7,280 nt of DNA, taken from the NCBI GenBank assembly GCA_007123515.1, contig SKKY01000139.1:1-7280 (forward strand), in the 5' to 3' direction. The notes under the pieces are model-generated. The model was not told the origin of the DNA. It saw nothing but the letters and a program-made list of their open reading frames with translations, and ran no database searches. Within the stretch, counting starts at the first letter, position 1. Each line of letters begins with the position of its first letter. The position numbers were made by a program, and so were the translations under genes. Positions 1 to 7,094 of the stretch are shown here, piece after piece. This DNA is from Clostridia bacterium (GTDB lineage Bacteria; Bacillota; Peptococcia; Peptococcales; SKKY01).

Positions 1-673
1 AAGTGCTGCATTTAATACAGTGTTCATCATCAAACTGGTTTTGTTCGATATGACTGATTGGTTTAAGCTGAACCGGACAGGCTTTCTCGCATAGCATACA
101 GCTTTTACAGGCGCTTAGATCATGAGCGGTCACTGCCAGGTCAGTATGTTTATTTGCACCCAATGCTTTTCCCAGTTTATAGGATAATAACTGAAAGGTT
201 CCCATCGGGCAAAATCTACACCAGGTTCTAGAAGAAATGGTAACAGAAAGCAAACTCCCTATAATGGTTACTGCCAGATAATTAGCAACGAAAACAAATC
301 CCAGTTTTTCATAAAAAGATATCTCACCCCAAAAACCAAAAGCTGCCACCGTCCTCGTATAAAAAATATACATAAACCAGAAAAAGGCAAGACCAAGTGT
401 CACCGGCGATTTCGCCCAAGAAGGAATTTTCTTGTTTTTTGTCACTGGCAAAAGAATTCCGTCAAAAAAACTTCCATGTGGACAGATCGTTCCACACCAA
501 TATTTACCTTTAAGAAATCCCATAACCGGTAAGGTAAGCATTACCGGAATTAATAATAAACCAAGAATCGGAAACCAAAGTCCTCCTAGAGCTACAACAA
601 TTAAAAACAGCCAGGAATATTTTTTAATTGGTGAAAAGATTCTGTTCTTTTTTATAAATGTCTCTTTTTGCAA
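1..673 (-). CDS. NapH-type membrane 4Fe-4S polyferredoxin, C-terminus cut off
   Basis: This gene was found by reading the minus strand. The frame is open for 224 codons from a TTG at 673-671 and runs off the left edge. The TTG start is chosen because a GGAGG (685-681) sits 7 nt upstream, no ATG fits, and the next residues are a short charged leader. Visible parts are hydrophobic, probably membrane-spanning stretches near residues 21-53, 91-106 and 124-146; the paired cysteine signatures WCGTICPHG (C60, C64) and WCRFCPMG (C152, C155) typical of NapH/NosR/CcoG-like polyferredoxins (COG0348); then a ferredoxin motif CxxCxxCxxxCP (C189, C192, C195, C199) and the start of a second one (C219, C222). 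By family, such proteins pass electrons at the membrane; the partner cannot be told from here. It is a separate unit from pflBA, with its own promoter and a CsoR-like palindrome. The family call is firm; the physiological role is unknown. Confidence 0.88.
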   Translation of the reverse strand, partial: MQKETFIKKNRIFSPIKKYSWLFLIVVALGGLWFPILGLLLIPVMLTLPVMGFLKGKYWCGTICPHGSFFDGILLPVTKNKKIPSWAKSPVTLGLAFFWFMYIFYTRTVAAFGFWGEISFYEKLGFVFVANYLAVTIIGSLLSVTISSRTWCRFCPMGTFQLLSYKLGKALGANKHTDLAVTAHDLSACKSCMLCEKACPVQLKPISHIEQNQFDDEHCIKCST

Positions 674-688
674 ACCCACACCTCCGCG

Positions 689-703
689 TACCCCTTAGGG
701 GTA
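689..703 (-). promoter_or_regulatory. CsoR/CstR-like operator palindrome before the polyferredoxin gene
   Basis: A perfect 15-bp inverted repeat, TACCCCTAAGGGGTA on the minus strand, has 7-bp arms around one central base. It begins 7 nt after the -10 hexamer of the predicted promoter and ends 3 nt before the GGAGG, so a bound protein would cover the transcription start. The G/C-run core flanked by TA resembles sites described for the CsoR family (copper-responsive CsoR, sulfur-responsive CstR). The repeat is seen directly; the regulator family is an inference from motif resemblance, and no such regulator gene is in the window. Confidence 0.6.
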
Positions 704-710
704 TATGGTT

Positions 711-739
711 ATGATACTTTATTTTGAAACGTATTGCAA
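711..739 (-). promoter_or_regulatory. Predicted sigma-A promoter of the polyferredoxin gene
   Basis: On the minus strand a -35 hexamer TTGCAA (739-734) and a -10 hexamer TATCAT (716-711) are separated by exactly 17 nt. The start site would fall near 704, at the edge of the 15-bp palindrome, leaving a leader of about 30 nt. The -35 begins immediately after the U-tract of the pflBA terminator, so the two units are packed with no spare spacer. Confidence 0.6.
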
Positions 740-740
740 T

Positions 741-787
741 AAAAAAAGAACAAATAGTAACCTGAACAGGTTTGCCGTTTGTTCTTT
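741..787 (-). terminator. Rho-independent terminator of the pflB-pflA unit
   Basis: AAAGAACAAA (745-754) pairs with TTTGTTCTTT (778-787), and a nested hairpin AACCT-GAAC-AGGTT occupies 759-772. Read on the minus strand the stem is followed by a run of T (complement of A741-747), as expected for termination of transcripts leaving pflA, whose stop is 18 nt upstream. The outer stem is AT-rich, so strength is uncertain, but position and polarity fit well. Confidence 0.75.
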
Positions 788-804
788 CTAATCAAAACAA
801 GTGA

Positions 805-1524
805 TTATTGCATTAATAATTTTTCAATCGCTTTAGCCGATTGTTTGCTCATTTCCGGGTGGTTTTTCAGAGAATACGGGATTCCGAGCGATTCATATTT
901 AAATTGACCTAGTTGGTGAAAAGGTAGCACTTCTATTTTTTCCAGACCGTTAATCCCTGAAATGAATTTTCTAACTTCTGTAATATCATCTTCAGCATCA
1001 TTAATTCCCGGGATGGCTACATATCGTACCCATACACTTCTTTTGTGCTTATTTAATAATTCAACCATTTCAGGAAGGTCAAACTTATTGCATCTGGTTA
1101 TTTCCATGAATTTTTGTTGAGTTCCACCTTTTATGTCAAGGATAATAAGATCAGTTTCACTGATAATGCTCTCTGTTATGTTTTTACTTCCCTCGGGGAT
1201 CATTCCGGATACATCTAAAGCAACATGAATCCCCTCTTCTTTACACGCTCTAATAAAAGAAAGAACAAAAGCACCCTGTAACAGAGGTTCTCCCCCAGAT
1301 ATTGTTACGCCACCATTTGAGATCCTGTAGTAATTTTTATAATTTCGAACTTTATCAATTAACTCTGTAACCGTATAAAGATCACCATCTTTTGATGTCC
1401 AGGTATCAGGATTATGACAATAAATGCAGCGCAAAGAGCAGCCCTGAAAAAAAATGACTGTACGAATTCCCGGACCATCAAAAAAGCCTGAAGTCTCAAT
1501 CGAATGAATCCTGGCGTTTAGCAT
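805..1524 (-). CDS. pflA: Pyruvate formate-lyase activating enzyme (radical SAM)
   Basis: This is a cytosolic radical-SAM enzyme that uses a 4Fe-4S cluster and S-adenosylmethionine to place the glycyl radical on PflB. With the ATG at 1524 it has 239 residues, close to the family norm of about 240-250. Visible are the N-terminal SGFFDGPGIR, the cluster motif CSLRCIYC (C29, C33, C36), the SAM-binding SGGEP (76-80), DVSG (104-107), LDIKG (129-133), VAIPGIND (169-176) and the signature PFHQLGQFKYESLGIPY (201-217) near the C-terminus. The frame is open upstream to a TTG at 1560, but that overlaps pflB by 35 nt and adds 12 residues absent from typical PflA proteins, so I prefer 1524. That ATG lies one base after the pflB stop and has only a weak AGG next to it, which suggests translational coupling to pflB. 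It is followed by a terminator. Confidence 0.95.
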   Translation of the reverse strand: MLNARIHSIETSGFFDGPGIRTVIFFQGCSLRCIYCHNPDTWTSKDGDLYTVTELIDKVRNYKNYYRISNGGVTISGGEPLLQGAFVLSFIRACKEEGIHVALDVSGMIPEGSKNITESIISETDLIILDIKGGTQQKFMEITRCNKFDLPEMVELLNKHKRSVWVRYVAIPGINDAEDDITEVRKFISGINGLEKIEVLPFHQLGQFKYESLGIPYSLKNHPEMSKQSAKAIEKLLMQ

Positions 1525-1525
1525 C

Positions 1526-3751
1526 CTAACATACCATATGGTCGTGGTAGGTTCTTTCAATCACTTCTTGTTTCTGTTCTTTTGTCAGGCGGTTAAAATG
1601 AACGGCATACCCTGACACTCGAATCGTCAGATTTGGATATTTTTCCGGATTTTCCATGGCTTCGATTAATTTTTCTCTGTGCAATACATTGACATTTAAG
1701 TGATGTCCACCCTGAGCAAAATATCCATCTATAACGAAAGAAAGGTTCTCAGGACGTTTCTTTTCATCTTTTGATAAAAGACCAGGAACCAAAGACAAAG
1801 TGTTGGATATCCCATCCTGGCACACAGAACAATAAGGTATTTTTGCCACAGAATTTAAAGAAGCCAGTGCACCGGTCATATCCCGACCATGCATCGGATT
1901 TGCACCGGGTGCAAAAGGAACTCCTTTACCCCGCCCATCCGGAGTAGCTCCAGTCTTTTTACCATATACCACATTTGATGTAATGGTTAATACTGATAAG
2001 GTATGTTCAGCCTGGCGATAAAGGGAGTGTTTCTTTAGCTCATTGCTGAAAAAAGTAACGACATCAAGAGCGATCAAATCAACACGATCATCATCATTGC
2101 CGTACTTCGGAAACTCTCCACTAATTTCAAAATCAACAGCAATTCCATCTTTTCTGATTGGTTTGATTTTTGCATGTGCAACGGCACTTAATGAGTCAGC
2201 CACCACAGAAAGTCCGGCTACACCAAACGCCATGTAACGATGTACATTAGAATCATGAAGAGCCATCATGCTGCTTTCATAAGCGTACTTGTCATGCATA
2301 TAATGGATCATATTCATAGAATTAACATATTGTTCCGCCACATACGACAACACTTTATAATAATTATCTTTTACTGTCTTGTAATCAAGAATCTCATCAG
2401 TCAGGGCAGGAATCCCCTTAATTACTTGTTTTTTACTAATTTCATCCACGCCGCCATTTATGGCATACAGCAGTGATTTGCCTAAGTTACATCGAGCTCC
2501 AAAAAACTGCATGTCTTTTCCTAGTTTCATAGCTGACACACAACAAGCAATCGCATAATCATCACCATATATCGGACGCATCAGATCATCATTTTCATAT
2601 TGTATGGCATCTGTTTCAATAGAAATATACGAACAAAACTTTTTAAAGGACTCCGGCATTTTCTCAGACCATAACACCGTTAAATTCGGCTCAGGCGATG
2701 ATCCAAGATTTTGTAATGTATGAAGCATTCTGTATGAATTTTTTGTTACCATATGTTGCCCTTCAACGCTTAATCCAGCAATTGACTCGGTAATCCAGGT
2801 AGGATCTCCGGCAAAAAGTTCGTTGTAATCAGGAGTCCGCAAATGACGCATAAGGCGAAGCTTAATGACTAACTGGTCCATTAATTCCTGGGCAGTTTCT
2901 TCAGACAAAATACCTTCTGCAAGATCCCTTTCCATATAGATATCAAGAAATGTACTAATCCGTCCAATACTCGTTGCCGCACCATTGTTTTCCTTAACAC
3001 CTGCAAGGTATCCAAAATACAAGGCCTGGACAGCTTGTTGTGCGCTAGCAGACGGTTGACTGATATCAATCCCATAAGAAAGGGCCATCTCTTTAATCGC
3101 CTGTAAAGCTCTGATTTGTTCAGAAATTTCTTCTCGCAAACGAATCGTTTCTTCATTAATCACAGTAATTTTGTGTTTATCTTCTTCTTTGACTAAAATC
3201 AAATAATCAATTCCATATAAAGCGATCCTGCGATAATCGCCAATTATTCTTCCTCTGCCGTAAGCATCAGGTAATCCTGTTAAAATACCGGCTCTCCGTA
3301 AGGAACGTATCTCATCGGTATAAACATCAAAAACCCCTTTATTATGAGTCTTACGGATGGAATCAAACGGATCAAGAACTCCAGCTTGTGCTTCATAGCC
3401 ATAAGCACTAAGAGAATCCTGAACCATACGCAAGCCACCATAAGGATTCATCATTCTTTTTAAAGGTTTATCCGTTTGGAGACCCACAATAACTTCAAGG
3501 TCTTTATTTATATATCCAGGGTTAAAATTGGTAATCCCCGAGACTCTTTCAAGATCAATATCAAGTACTTCTTTTTCAAGTTCTTCACTCAAAAGTTTTT
3601 CGCATGATTCCCATAATTGCTTTGTTTTTGCTGATGCTTCACATAAAAACGATTCATCACTATTATATGGGTGGTAATTCTTAATAATAAAATCTCTTAC
3701 ATCAATTTTTTCTGTCCAAATACCTTTAGAAAATCCCTTCCATTGCTCCAT
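1526..3751 (-). CDS. pflB: Formate acetyltransferase (pyruvate formate-lyase)
   Basis: This glycyl-radical enzyme converts pyruvate and CoA to acetyl-CoA and formate in anaerobic metabolism and acts as a cytosolic homodimer. It has 741 residues, slightly shorter than the roughly 760 of the E. coli enzyme and apparently complete. The catalytic cysteine pair is C403-C404 in YAIACCVSAMKLGKD. The radical glycine is G714 in RVSGYAVHFNRLTKEQKQ, 28 residues from the end including the glycine. Other recognisable blocks are GLPDAYGRGRIIGDYRR (159-175), NLGSSPEPNLTVLWSEKMP (348-366), and TPDGRGKGVPFAPGANPMHG (603-622). These separate true pyruvate formate-lyase from glycerol dehydratase-like relatives. 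The ATG at 3751 has a near-perfect ribosome binding site. It heads a two-gene unit with pflA. Its promoter lies inside the terminator of the upstream buk operon. Nothing looks truncated or frameshifted. Confidence 0.98.
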   Translation of the reverse strand: MEQWKGFSKGIWTEKIDVRDFIIKNYHPYNSDESFLCEASAKTKQLWESCEKLLSEELEKEVLDIDLERVSGITNFNPGYINKDLEVIVGLQTDKPLKRMMNPYGGLRMVQDSLSAYGYEAQAGVLDPFDSIRKTHNKGVFDVYTDEIRSLRRAGILTGLPDAYGRGRIIGDYRRIALYGIDYLILVKEEDKHKITVINEETIRLREEISEQIRALQAIKEMALSYGIDISQPSASAQQAVQALYFGYLAGVKENNGAATSIGRISTFLDIYMERDLAEGILSEETAQELMDQLVIKLRLMRHLRTPDYNELFAGDPTWITESIAGLSVEGQHMVTKNSYRMLHTLQNLGSSPEPNLTVLWSEKMPESFKKFCSYISIETDAIQYENDDLMRPIYGDDYAIACCVSAMKLGKDMQFFGARCNLGKSLLYAINGGVDEISKKQVIKGIPALTDEILDYKTVKDNYYKVLSYVAEQYVNSMNMIHYMHDKYAYESSMMALHDSNVHRYMAFGVAGLSVVADSLSAVAHAKIKPIRKDGIAVDFEISGEFPKYGNDDDRVDLIALDVVTFFSNELKKHSLYRQAEHTLSVLTITSNVVYGKKTGATPDGRGKGVPFAPGANPMHGRDMTGALASLNSVAKIPYCSVCQDGISNTLSLVPGLLSKDEKKRPENLSFVIDGYFAQGGHHLNVNVLHREKLIEAMENPEKYPNLTIRVSGYAVHFNRLTKEQKQEVIERTYHDHMVC

Positions 3752-3757
3752 GGTAAT

Positions 3758-3770
3758 ATCACCTCTTTCT
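3758..3770 (-). promoter_or_regulatory. Strong ribosome binding site of pflB
   Basis: Minus-strand AGAAAGAGGTGAT matches the complement of the 16S rRNA 3' end (AGAAAGGAGGTGAT) except for one missing G. It sits 6 nt before the ATG at 3751 and fixes the pflB start. It is the most complete such site in the window, consistent with high-level production of PflB. Confidence 0.85.
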
Positions 3771-3805
3771 TTTTTAATGACAGTTGATAACTATTCGACA
3801 CTACT

Positions 3806-3862
3806 AAAAAAGCGCATTCTATGCTGATTTTATTGACAAGTCAAAAAACAGATCCAATGCGC
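3806..3862 (-). terminator. Terminator of the mae-ptb-buk operon (possibly bidirectional)
   Basis: GCGCATT (3812-3818) pairs with AATGCGC (3856-3862). The interior folds further: CTG (3824-3826) with CAG (3849-3851), TTTT (3828-3831) with AAAA (3845-3848), and TTGAC (3833-3837) with GTCAA (3840-3844), with single bulged bases between them. On the minus strand the stem is followed by six T (complement of A3806-3811), 12 nt past the buk stop. The plus strand also ends in CTTTT, so it could stop transcription both ways. The pflB promoter is nested inside. Confidence 0.75.
3816..3844 (-). promoter_or_regulatory. Predicted pflB promoter nested in the buk terminator
   Basis: On the minus strand TTGACT (3844-3839) and TAGAAT (3821-3816) are each one base from the sigma-A consensus and are exactly 17 nt apart. 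The start site would be near 3809, giving a leader of about 58 nt up to the pflB ATG. The -35 lies within a small perfect palindrome, TTGACTTGTCAA (3844-3833), which could be simply part of the terminator stem or also a protein site. No other pair of hexamers in the 123-nt spacer is as good. Confidence 0.65.
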
Positions 3863-3874
3863 CTTTTACTAAGC

Positions 3875-4957
3875 TTAGCTGTATTCTTTTCCTTGTTCTT
3901 TACCCAGCAACACTCTCCGAGCTCCATCTGCCAGTGCTTCCATTTCTTTTTCACCCGGCATTACTTCTATTTGCCCGATAAAGTTAATTCTTTCTTTAAT
4001 CAGAGAAATTAATGACTGATCATGGGCCATACCTCCGGTTATGATAATCGCATCTACCTGCCCCTTTAATACTGTCGCGGCTGATCCGATTTCTTTAGCG
4101 ACCTGATAGGCTAGTGCCTGATAGATAAGCTCACTTTCTTTATCACCGGCTTCAATACTTTTTACAACGTTTCTGGCATCATTAGTTCCCAGGTATGCAA
4201 TAAATCCGCCTTTACCTACTACTTTTTTATGCATCTCCACCTGCGTATACTTTCCTGAATAGGCCATATTAATTACATCATGAATCGGAACAGCGCCGGA
4301 TCTTTCCGGTGAAAATGGACCTTCTCCATAAAGAGCATTATTTACATCAATCACCCGTCCGTTTTGATGAGCTCCGACTGAAATTCCTCCACCAAGATGC
4401 ACAACAATATAGCGACCTTGTGTATACTCTTTATTTTGTGATTCTGCATAATTAATAGCGACTGCTTTTTGATTAAGAGCATGGAAAATGCTTCTTCTCG
4501 GAATTTCCGGCATTCCGGAAATTCTCGCAATATCATCCAGTTCATCTACAACAATCGGATTAACAATGTATGAAGGAATGCTATGTGGTTTAGCCAGATG
4601 CCAGGCAATCATAGCACCAAGATCAGAAGCATGTTCTCCATATTGACCGGATTGCAGATCTTTAAGCATCGTTTCATTAATAAGATAGGTTCCTCCACTG
4701 ACAGGTTTTAGCAGTCCGCCCCGGCCAACGACCGCATCAAAGTCCGCCATACTGATTTTTTCTTGATCCAGGTACTCTAGAATTGTTTTTTTTCTGTATT
4801 CAAACTGATCAGCCACTTTCTCAAATGACAGTAATTCTTCCAAAGGATGAGATAATGTCTCACTTAACACTTTATCCTCACCTTTAAAAATGGCAATTTT
4901 TGTGGACGTTGAGCCTGGATTAATCGTCAGAATAAAAAATTTTTTAATGGTCACCAC
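3875..4957 (-). CDS. buk: Butyrate kinase
   Basis: Butyrate kinase is an ASKHA-fold cytosolic kinase that transfers the phosphate of butyryl phosphate to ADP, yielding butyrate and ATP, the last step of butyrate fermentation. It has 360 residues, the usual family length. Visible are the phosphate-binding INPGSTSTK (12-20), VVGRGGLLKPVSGGTY (76-91), NPIVVDELDDIARISG (133-148), HALNQKA (159-165), HLGGGISVGAH (187-197), GPFSPERSG (213-221), GTNDAR (257-262), the adenosine-motif region IITGGMAHD (305-313) and PGEKEMEALADGA (334-346). These blocks fit butyrate kinase rather than acetate kinase. The start is a GTG: 4957 overlaps ptb by 14 nt, and a second GTG follows immediately at 4954. No good ribosome binding site precedes either, so translation is probably coupled to ptb. 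Branched acyl phosphates such as isobutyryl phosphate are possible substrates in this family. Confidence 0.96.
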   Translation of the reverse strand: MVTIKKFFILTINPGSTSTKIAIFKGEDKVLSETLSHPLEELLSFEKVADQFEYRKKTILEYLDQEKISMADFDAVVGRGGLLKPVSGGTYLINETMLKDLQSGQYGEHASDLGAMIAWHLAKPHSIPSYIVNPIVVDELDDIARISGMPEIPRRSIFHALNQKAVAINYAESQNKEYTQGRYIVVHLGGGISVGAHQNGRVIDVNNALYGEGPFSPERSGAVPIHDVINMAYSGKYTQVEMHKKVVGKGGFIAYLGTNDARNVVKSIEAGDKESELIYQALAYQVAKEIGSAATVLKGQVDAIIITGGMAHDQSLISLIKERINFIGQIEVMPGEKEMEALADGARRVLLGKEQGKEYS

Positions 4958-5864
4958 CCGCTTCTAATAAAAATTTTGCAAGCACAATCGAATTATATTT
5001 AGCATCCTCACCATCTGAACGACTCGTCAGAACAATAGGTGTTTTGCCTCCAACAATAACCCCTGCATGATTGGAATGCGAACAAAAAGCAAACGTTTTG
5101 TAGAGGATGTTTCCGATTTCTATATTTGGCAGGATTAAGATATCAGCATGTCCGGCTACCGGATGATCAATGCTTTTAATTTTAGCAGCCTTAGCCATCA
5201 TTGCATTATCAAGTGCCAGAGGTCCGGCTACCACAGCATTTTTAATAATTCCTTTTTCATTCATCAGCTGAAGTTCTCTTGCCTCTACCGTCTCTTTCAT
5301 TTTTGGATTAACTTTTTCAATCGCCGCGACCGCAGCAACCTTAGGCATTTCAACACCCATTTTTCTGGCAACGTCAACGGCATTATCTACAATTTGCCTT
5401 TTTTGATCAAGTGTCGGTGCAATATTCATCGATGCATCTGTTACAAATATCATTTTATCATAGCTTTCAGGGTTAAAGACAGCCACATGGCTAATTAATT
5501 TTTCGGTTCTCATCTGATACTTTGATTTAAGGTATGATTTTAAAATAACTGATGTATCAATTAAACCCTTCATTATAAAATCAGCTTCTCCGTTAGCGAC
5601 CATCTCTACCGATTTATCACAGGCCTCTTCTTCATTTTTACAATCGATAATCGTTATCCCGTTTAATGTAATATTATTTTCTTCAGCGATCTTATTAATT
5701 TTATCAATATCACCGATTAAAATTGGATCCACTATGCCTTCATCGCTGGCTCTTTTTGCAGCAATAATAGCTGAATCCTGATGCGGACAGGCTACTGTCA
5801 TTATTTTTTTCCCATTTGCTTTTGCTTTTTCCATCATCTCTAAAAATTCTTTTTTCATTATCAT
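4944..5864 (-). CDS. ptb: Phosphate butyryltransferase
   Basis: This enzyme swaps CoA for phosphate on butyryl-CoA, supplying butyryl phosphate to butyrate kinase. It has 306 residues, matching the roughly 300 of Ptb proteins. Visible blocks include FIMKGLIDTSVILKSYL (96-112), MIFVTDASMNIAPTLDQK (138-155), KVAAVAAIEKVNPKM (175-189), VVAGPLALDNAM (211-222), ADILILPNIEIGNILYKT (240-257) and IVGGKTPIVLTSRSD (270-284), all typical of the phosphate acetyl/butyryltransferase fold. Short length and the buk neighbour favour butyryl over acetyl as acyl group. The ATG at 5864 is preceded by GAGGGG (5874-5869); another in-frame ATG at 5858 lies farther from that site and is less likely. The gene follows the malic enzyme stop by 15 nt and its last codons overlap buk. 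Confidence 0.95.
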   Translation of the reverse strand: MIMKKEFLEMMEKAKANGKKIMTVACPHQDSAIIAAKRASDEGIVDPILIGDIDKINKIAEENNITLNGITIIDCKNEEEACDKSVEMVANGEADFIMKGLIDTSVILKSYLKSKYQMRTEKLISHVAVFNPESYDKMIFVTDASMNIAPTLDQKRQIVDNAVDVARKMGVEMPKVAAVAAIEKVNPKMKETVEARELQLMNEKGIIKNAVVAGPLALDNAMMAKAAKIKSIDHPVAGHADILILPNIEIGNILYKTFAFCSHSNHAGVIVGGKTPIVLTSRSDGEDAKYNSIVLAKFLLEAGGDH

Positions 5865-5879
5865 CCGACCCCTCTTTTT

Positions 5880-7061
5880 TTAGATCCTTGTCACTCCCGA
5901 TTTTTTAGCTGATTCCGATACAGCACGGGCTATAATGCACGGTACTTTTTTATCTAGTGGTGCAGGAAATATATTCTCAGCATTCAATTCATTAGTGGGT
6001 ACACTGTTGGCTAATGCCACCGCAGCAGCTAAATACATAGCCTCATTTATCTCTGTTGCTCTGACCGCTAAAGCCCCTTTCATCAATCCCGGGAAAATTA
6101 AAATGTTATTTACCATATTGGGGAAATCAGGTCTTCCAGTCCCTACTATAGCTGCGCCTCCTGCAATAGCCTGGTCCGGCATTATCTCCGGATCCGGGTT
6201 AGCCATAGCAAAGACAATTGGATCCTTTTTCATGGAGCGAACCATATCGGCTGTAACAAGATTTGGAGCAGACACACCCACAAAAGCATCAGCATTCTTT
6301 AAGGCCACAGATAGTTTACCGCTGTCTAATCCCTTATTAGTCACTTCTGCAATGGCCTGATGGGCCTCATTTAACATAGTATCCGGTTCATTTCTATTAA
6401 TAATCCCTTCACGATCCACCATCACCACATTCTTAACACCGTATGCCAAAAGAAGCTTTCCGATCGCAATACCGGCAGCACCAGCGCCATTAACAATAAC
6501 CTTACTGTTACTAAGATCCTTTTCAAGAACCTTATGAGCGTTAATCAGGCCTGCCAGGACAGTAATCGCCGTTCCGTGCTGGTCATCATGAAAGACAGGA
6601 ATATCAAGTTCTTTTTTTAAACGAGCCTCGATCTCAAAACATCTCGGTGCCGAAATGTCCTCCAGATTAATTCCTCCCAGTGCCGGAGCCAAATATTTAA
6701 TCGTTTTTATAATTTCCTCCGTATCCTGGGTATCAAGACAGACCGGAATGGCATCAACTCCACCTAGCTCCTTAAACAAAATAGCTTTTCCTTCCATCAC
6801 AGGTAACGCAGCCTTCGGTCCGATATTGCCTAAACCAAGAACGGCCGATCCATCAGTGACCACGGCAATTATGTTTCCTTTTGATGTATAATCAAAAACG
6901 GCCTCTTCATCATCAGCAATCACCCTGCAAGGTTCTGCAACCCCAGGTGTATATAAAAGGCTCAGATCTTTTTGGTTTTTAAGTGGCACCTTACTGACAA
7001 TTTCCATTTTTCCTTTGCTTTTTTTATGCAATAGTAAAGATTCTTCGTATACGTTCATCAT
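5880..7061 (-). CDS. Malic enzyme, probably NAD-dependent (oxaloacetate-decarboxylating)
   Basis: The protein oxidatively decarboxylates malate to pyruvate and CO2 while reducing NAD or NADP. It is of the short bacterial class with 393 residues, lacking the C-terminal phosphotransacetylase-like domain of the long form. Visible are LLYTPGVAEPC with Y37, GNIGPKAALPVMEGKAILF with K92 (Tyr and Lys of the expected catalytic pair), metal-binding EDISAPRCFEIEARL (E134, D135) and FHDDQHGTA (D159, D160), a Rossmann loop NGAGAAG (191-197), an acidic residue at the end of the next strand in VMVDREG (D216), and FAMANPDPEI (284-293). D216 hints at NAD rather than NADP, but sequence alone does not settle this. 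The start is ATG 7061 or the adjacent ATG 7058; GGGGG (7070-7066) is 4 or 7 nt away, so 7058 may be used. It is first in the operon with ptb and buk, divergent from the LysR gene. Confidence 0.95.
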   Translation of the reverse strand: MMNVYEESLLLHKKSKGKMEIVSKVPLKNQKDLSLLYTPGVAEPCRVIADDEEAVFDYTSKGNIIAVVTDGSAVLGLGNIGPKAALPVMEGKAILFKELGGVDAIPVCLDTQDTEEIIKTIKYLAPALGGINLEDISAPRCFEIEARLKKELDIPVFHDDQHGTAITVLAGLINAHKVLEKDLSNSKVIVNGAGAAGIAIGKLLLAYGVKNVVMVDREGIINRNEPDTMLNEAHQAIAEVTNKGLDSGKLSVALKNADAFVGVSAPNLVTADMVRSMKKDPIVFAMANPDPEIMPDQAIAGGAAIVGTGRPDFPNMVNNILIFPGLMKGALAVRATEINEAMYLAAAVALANSVPTNELNAENIFPAPLDKKVPCIIARAVSESAKKSGVTRI

Positions 7062-7094
7062 ATAGCCCCCAGTTTTTTTATTTCTCTGATTAAG

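Noticed and set aside
432..698. 88-codon open frame on the plus strand
   Set aside because: It is antisense to the polyferredoxin, which has the CxxxCP motifs, a promoter and a ribosome binding site on the minus strand.
2043..2476. Two short plus-strand open frames inside pflB
   Set aside because: Antisense shadows of conserved pflB coding sequence; no family resemblance.
3784..3798. FNR/Crp-like half site TTGAT with a poor second half before pflB
   Set aside because: The first half is exact but the second needs an insertion and mismatches, and it lies downstream of the predicted start, not where an activator binds.
3771..3800. CcpA (cre) site in the pflB leader
   Set aside because: I looked for the TGNNANCGNTNNCA pattern with a central CG and found no acceptable match.
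4935..4948. A6T6 run at the start of buk as a programmed frameshift site
   Set aside because: The ptb stop comes at or before the run and buk is open through it, so no frameshift is needed to make either protein.
5148..5498. 116-codon plus-strand open frame
   Set aside because: Antisense to conserved Ptb blocks and without a recognisable domain.
5935..6360. 141-codon open frame on the plus strand
   Set aside because: It lies fully antisense to the malic enzyme, whose conserved motifs are intact; composition is that of a reverse-strand shadow and no ribosome binding site is evident.
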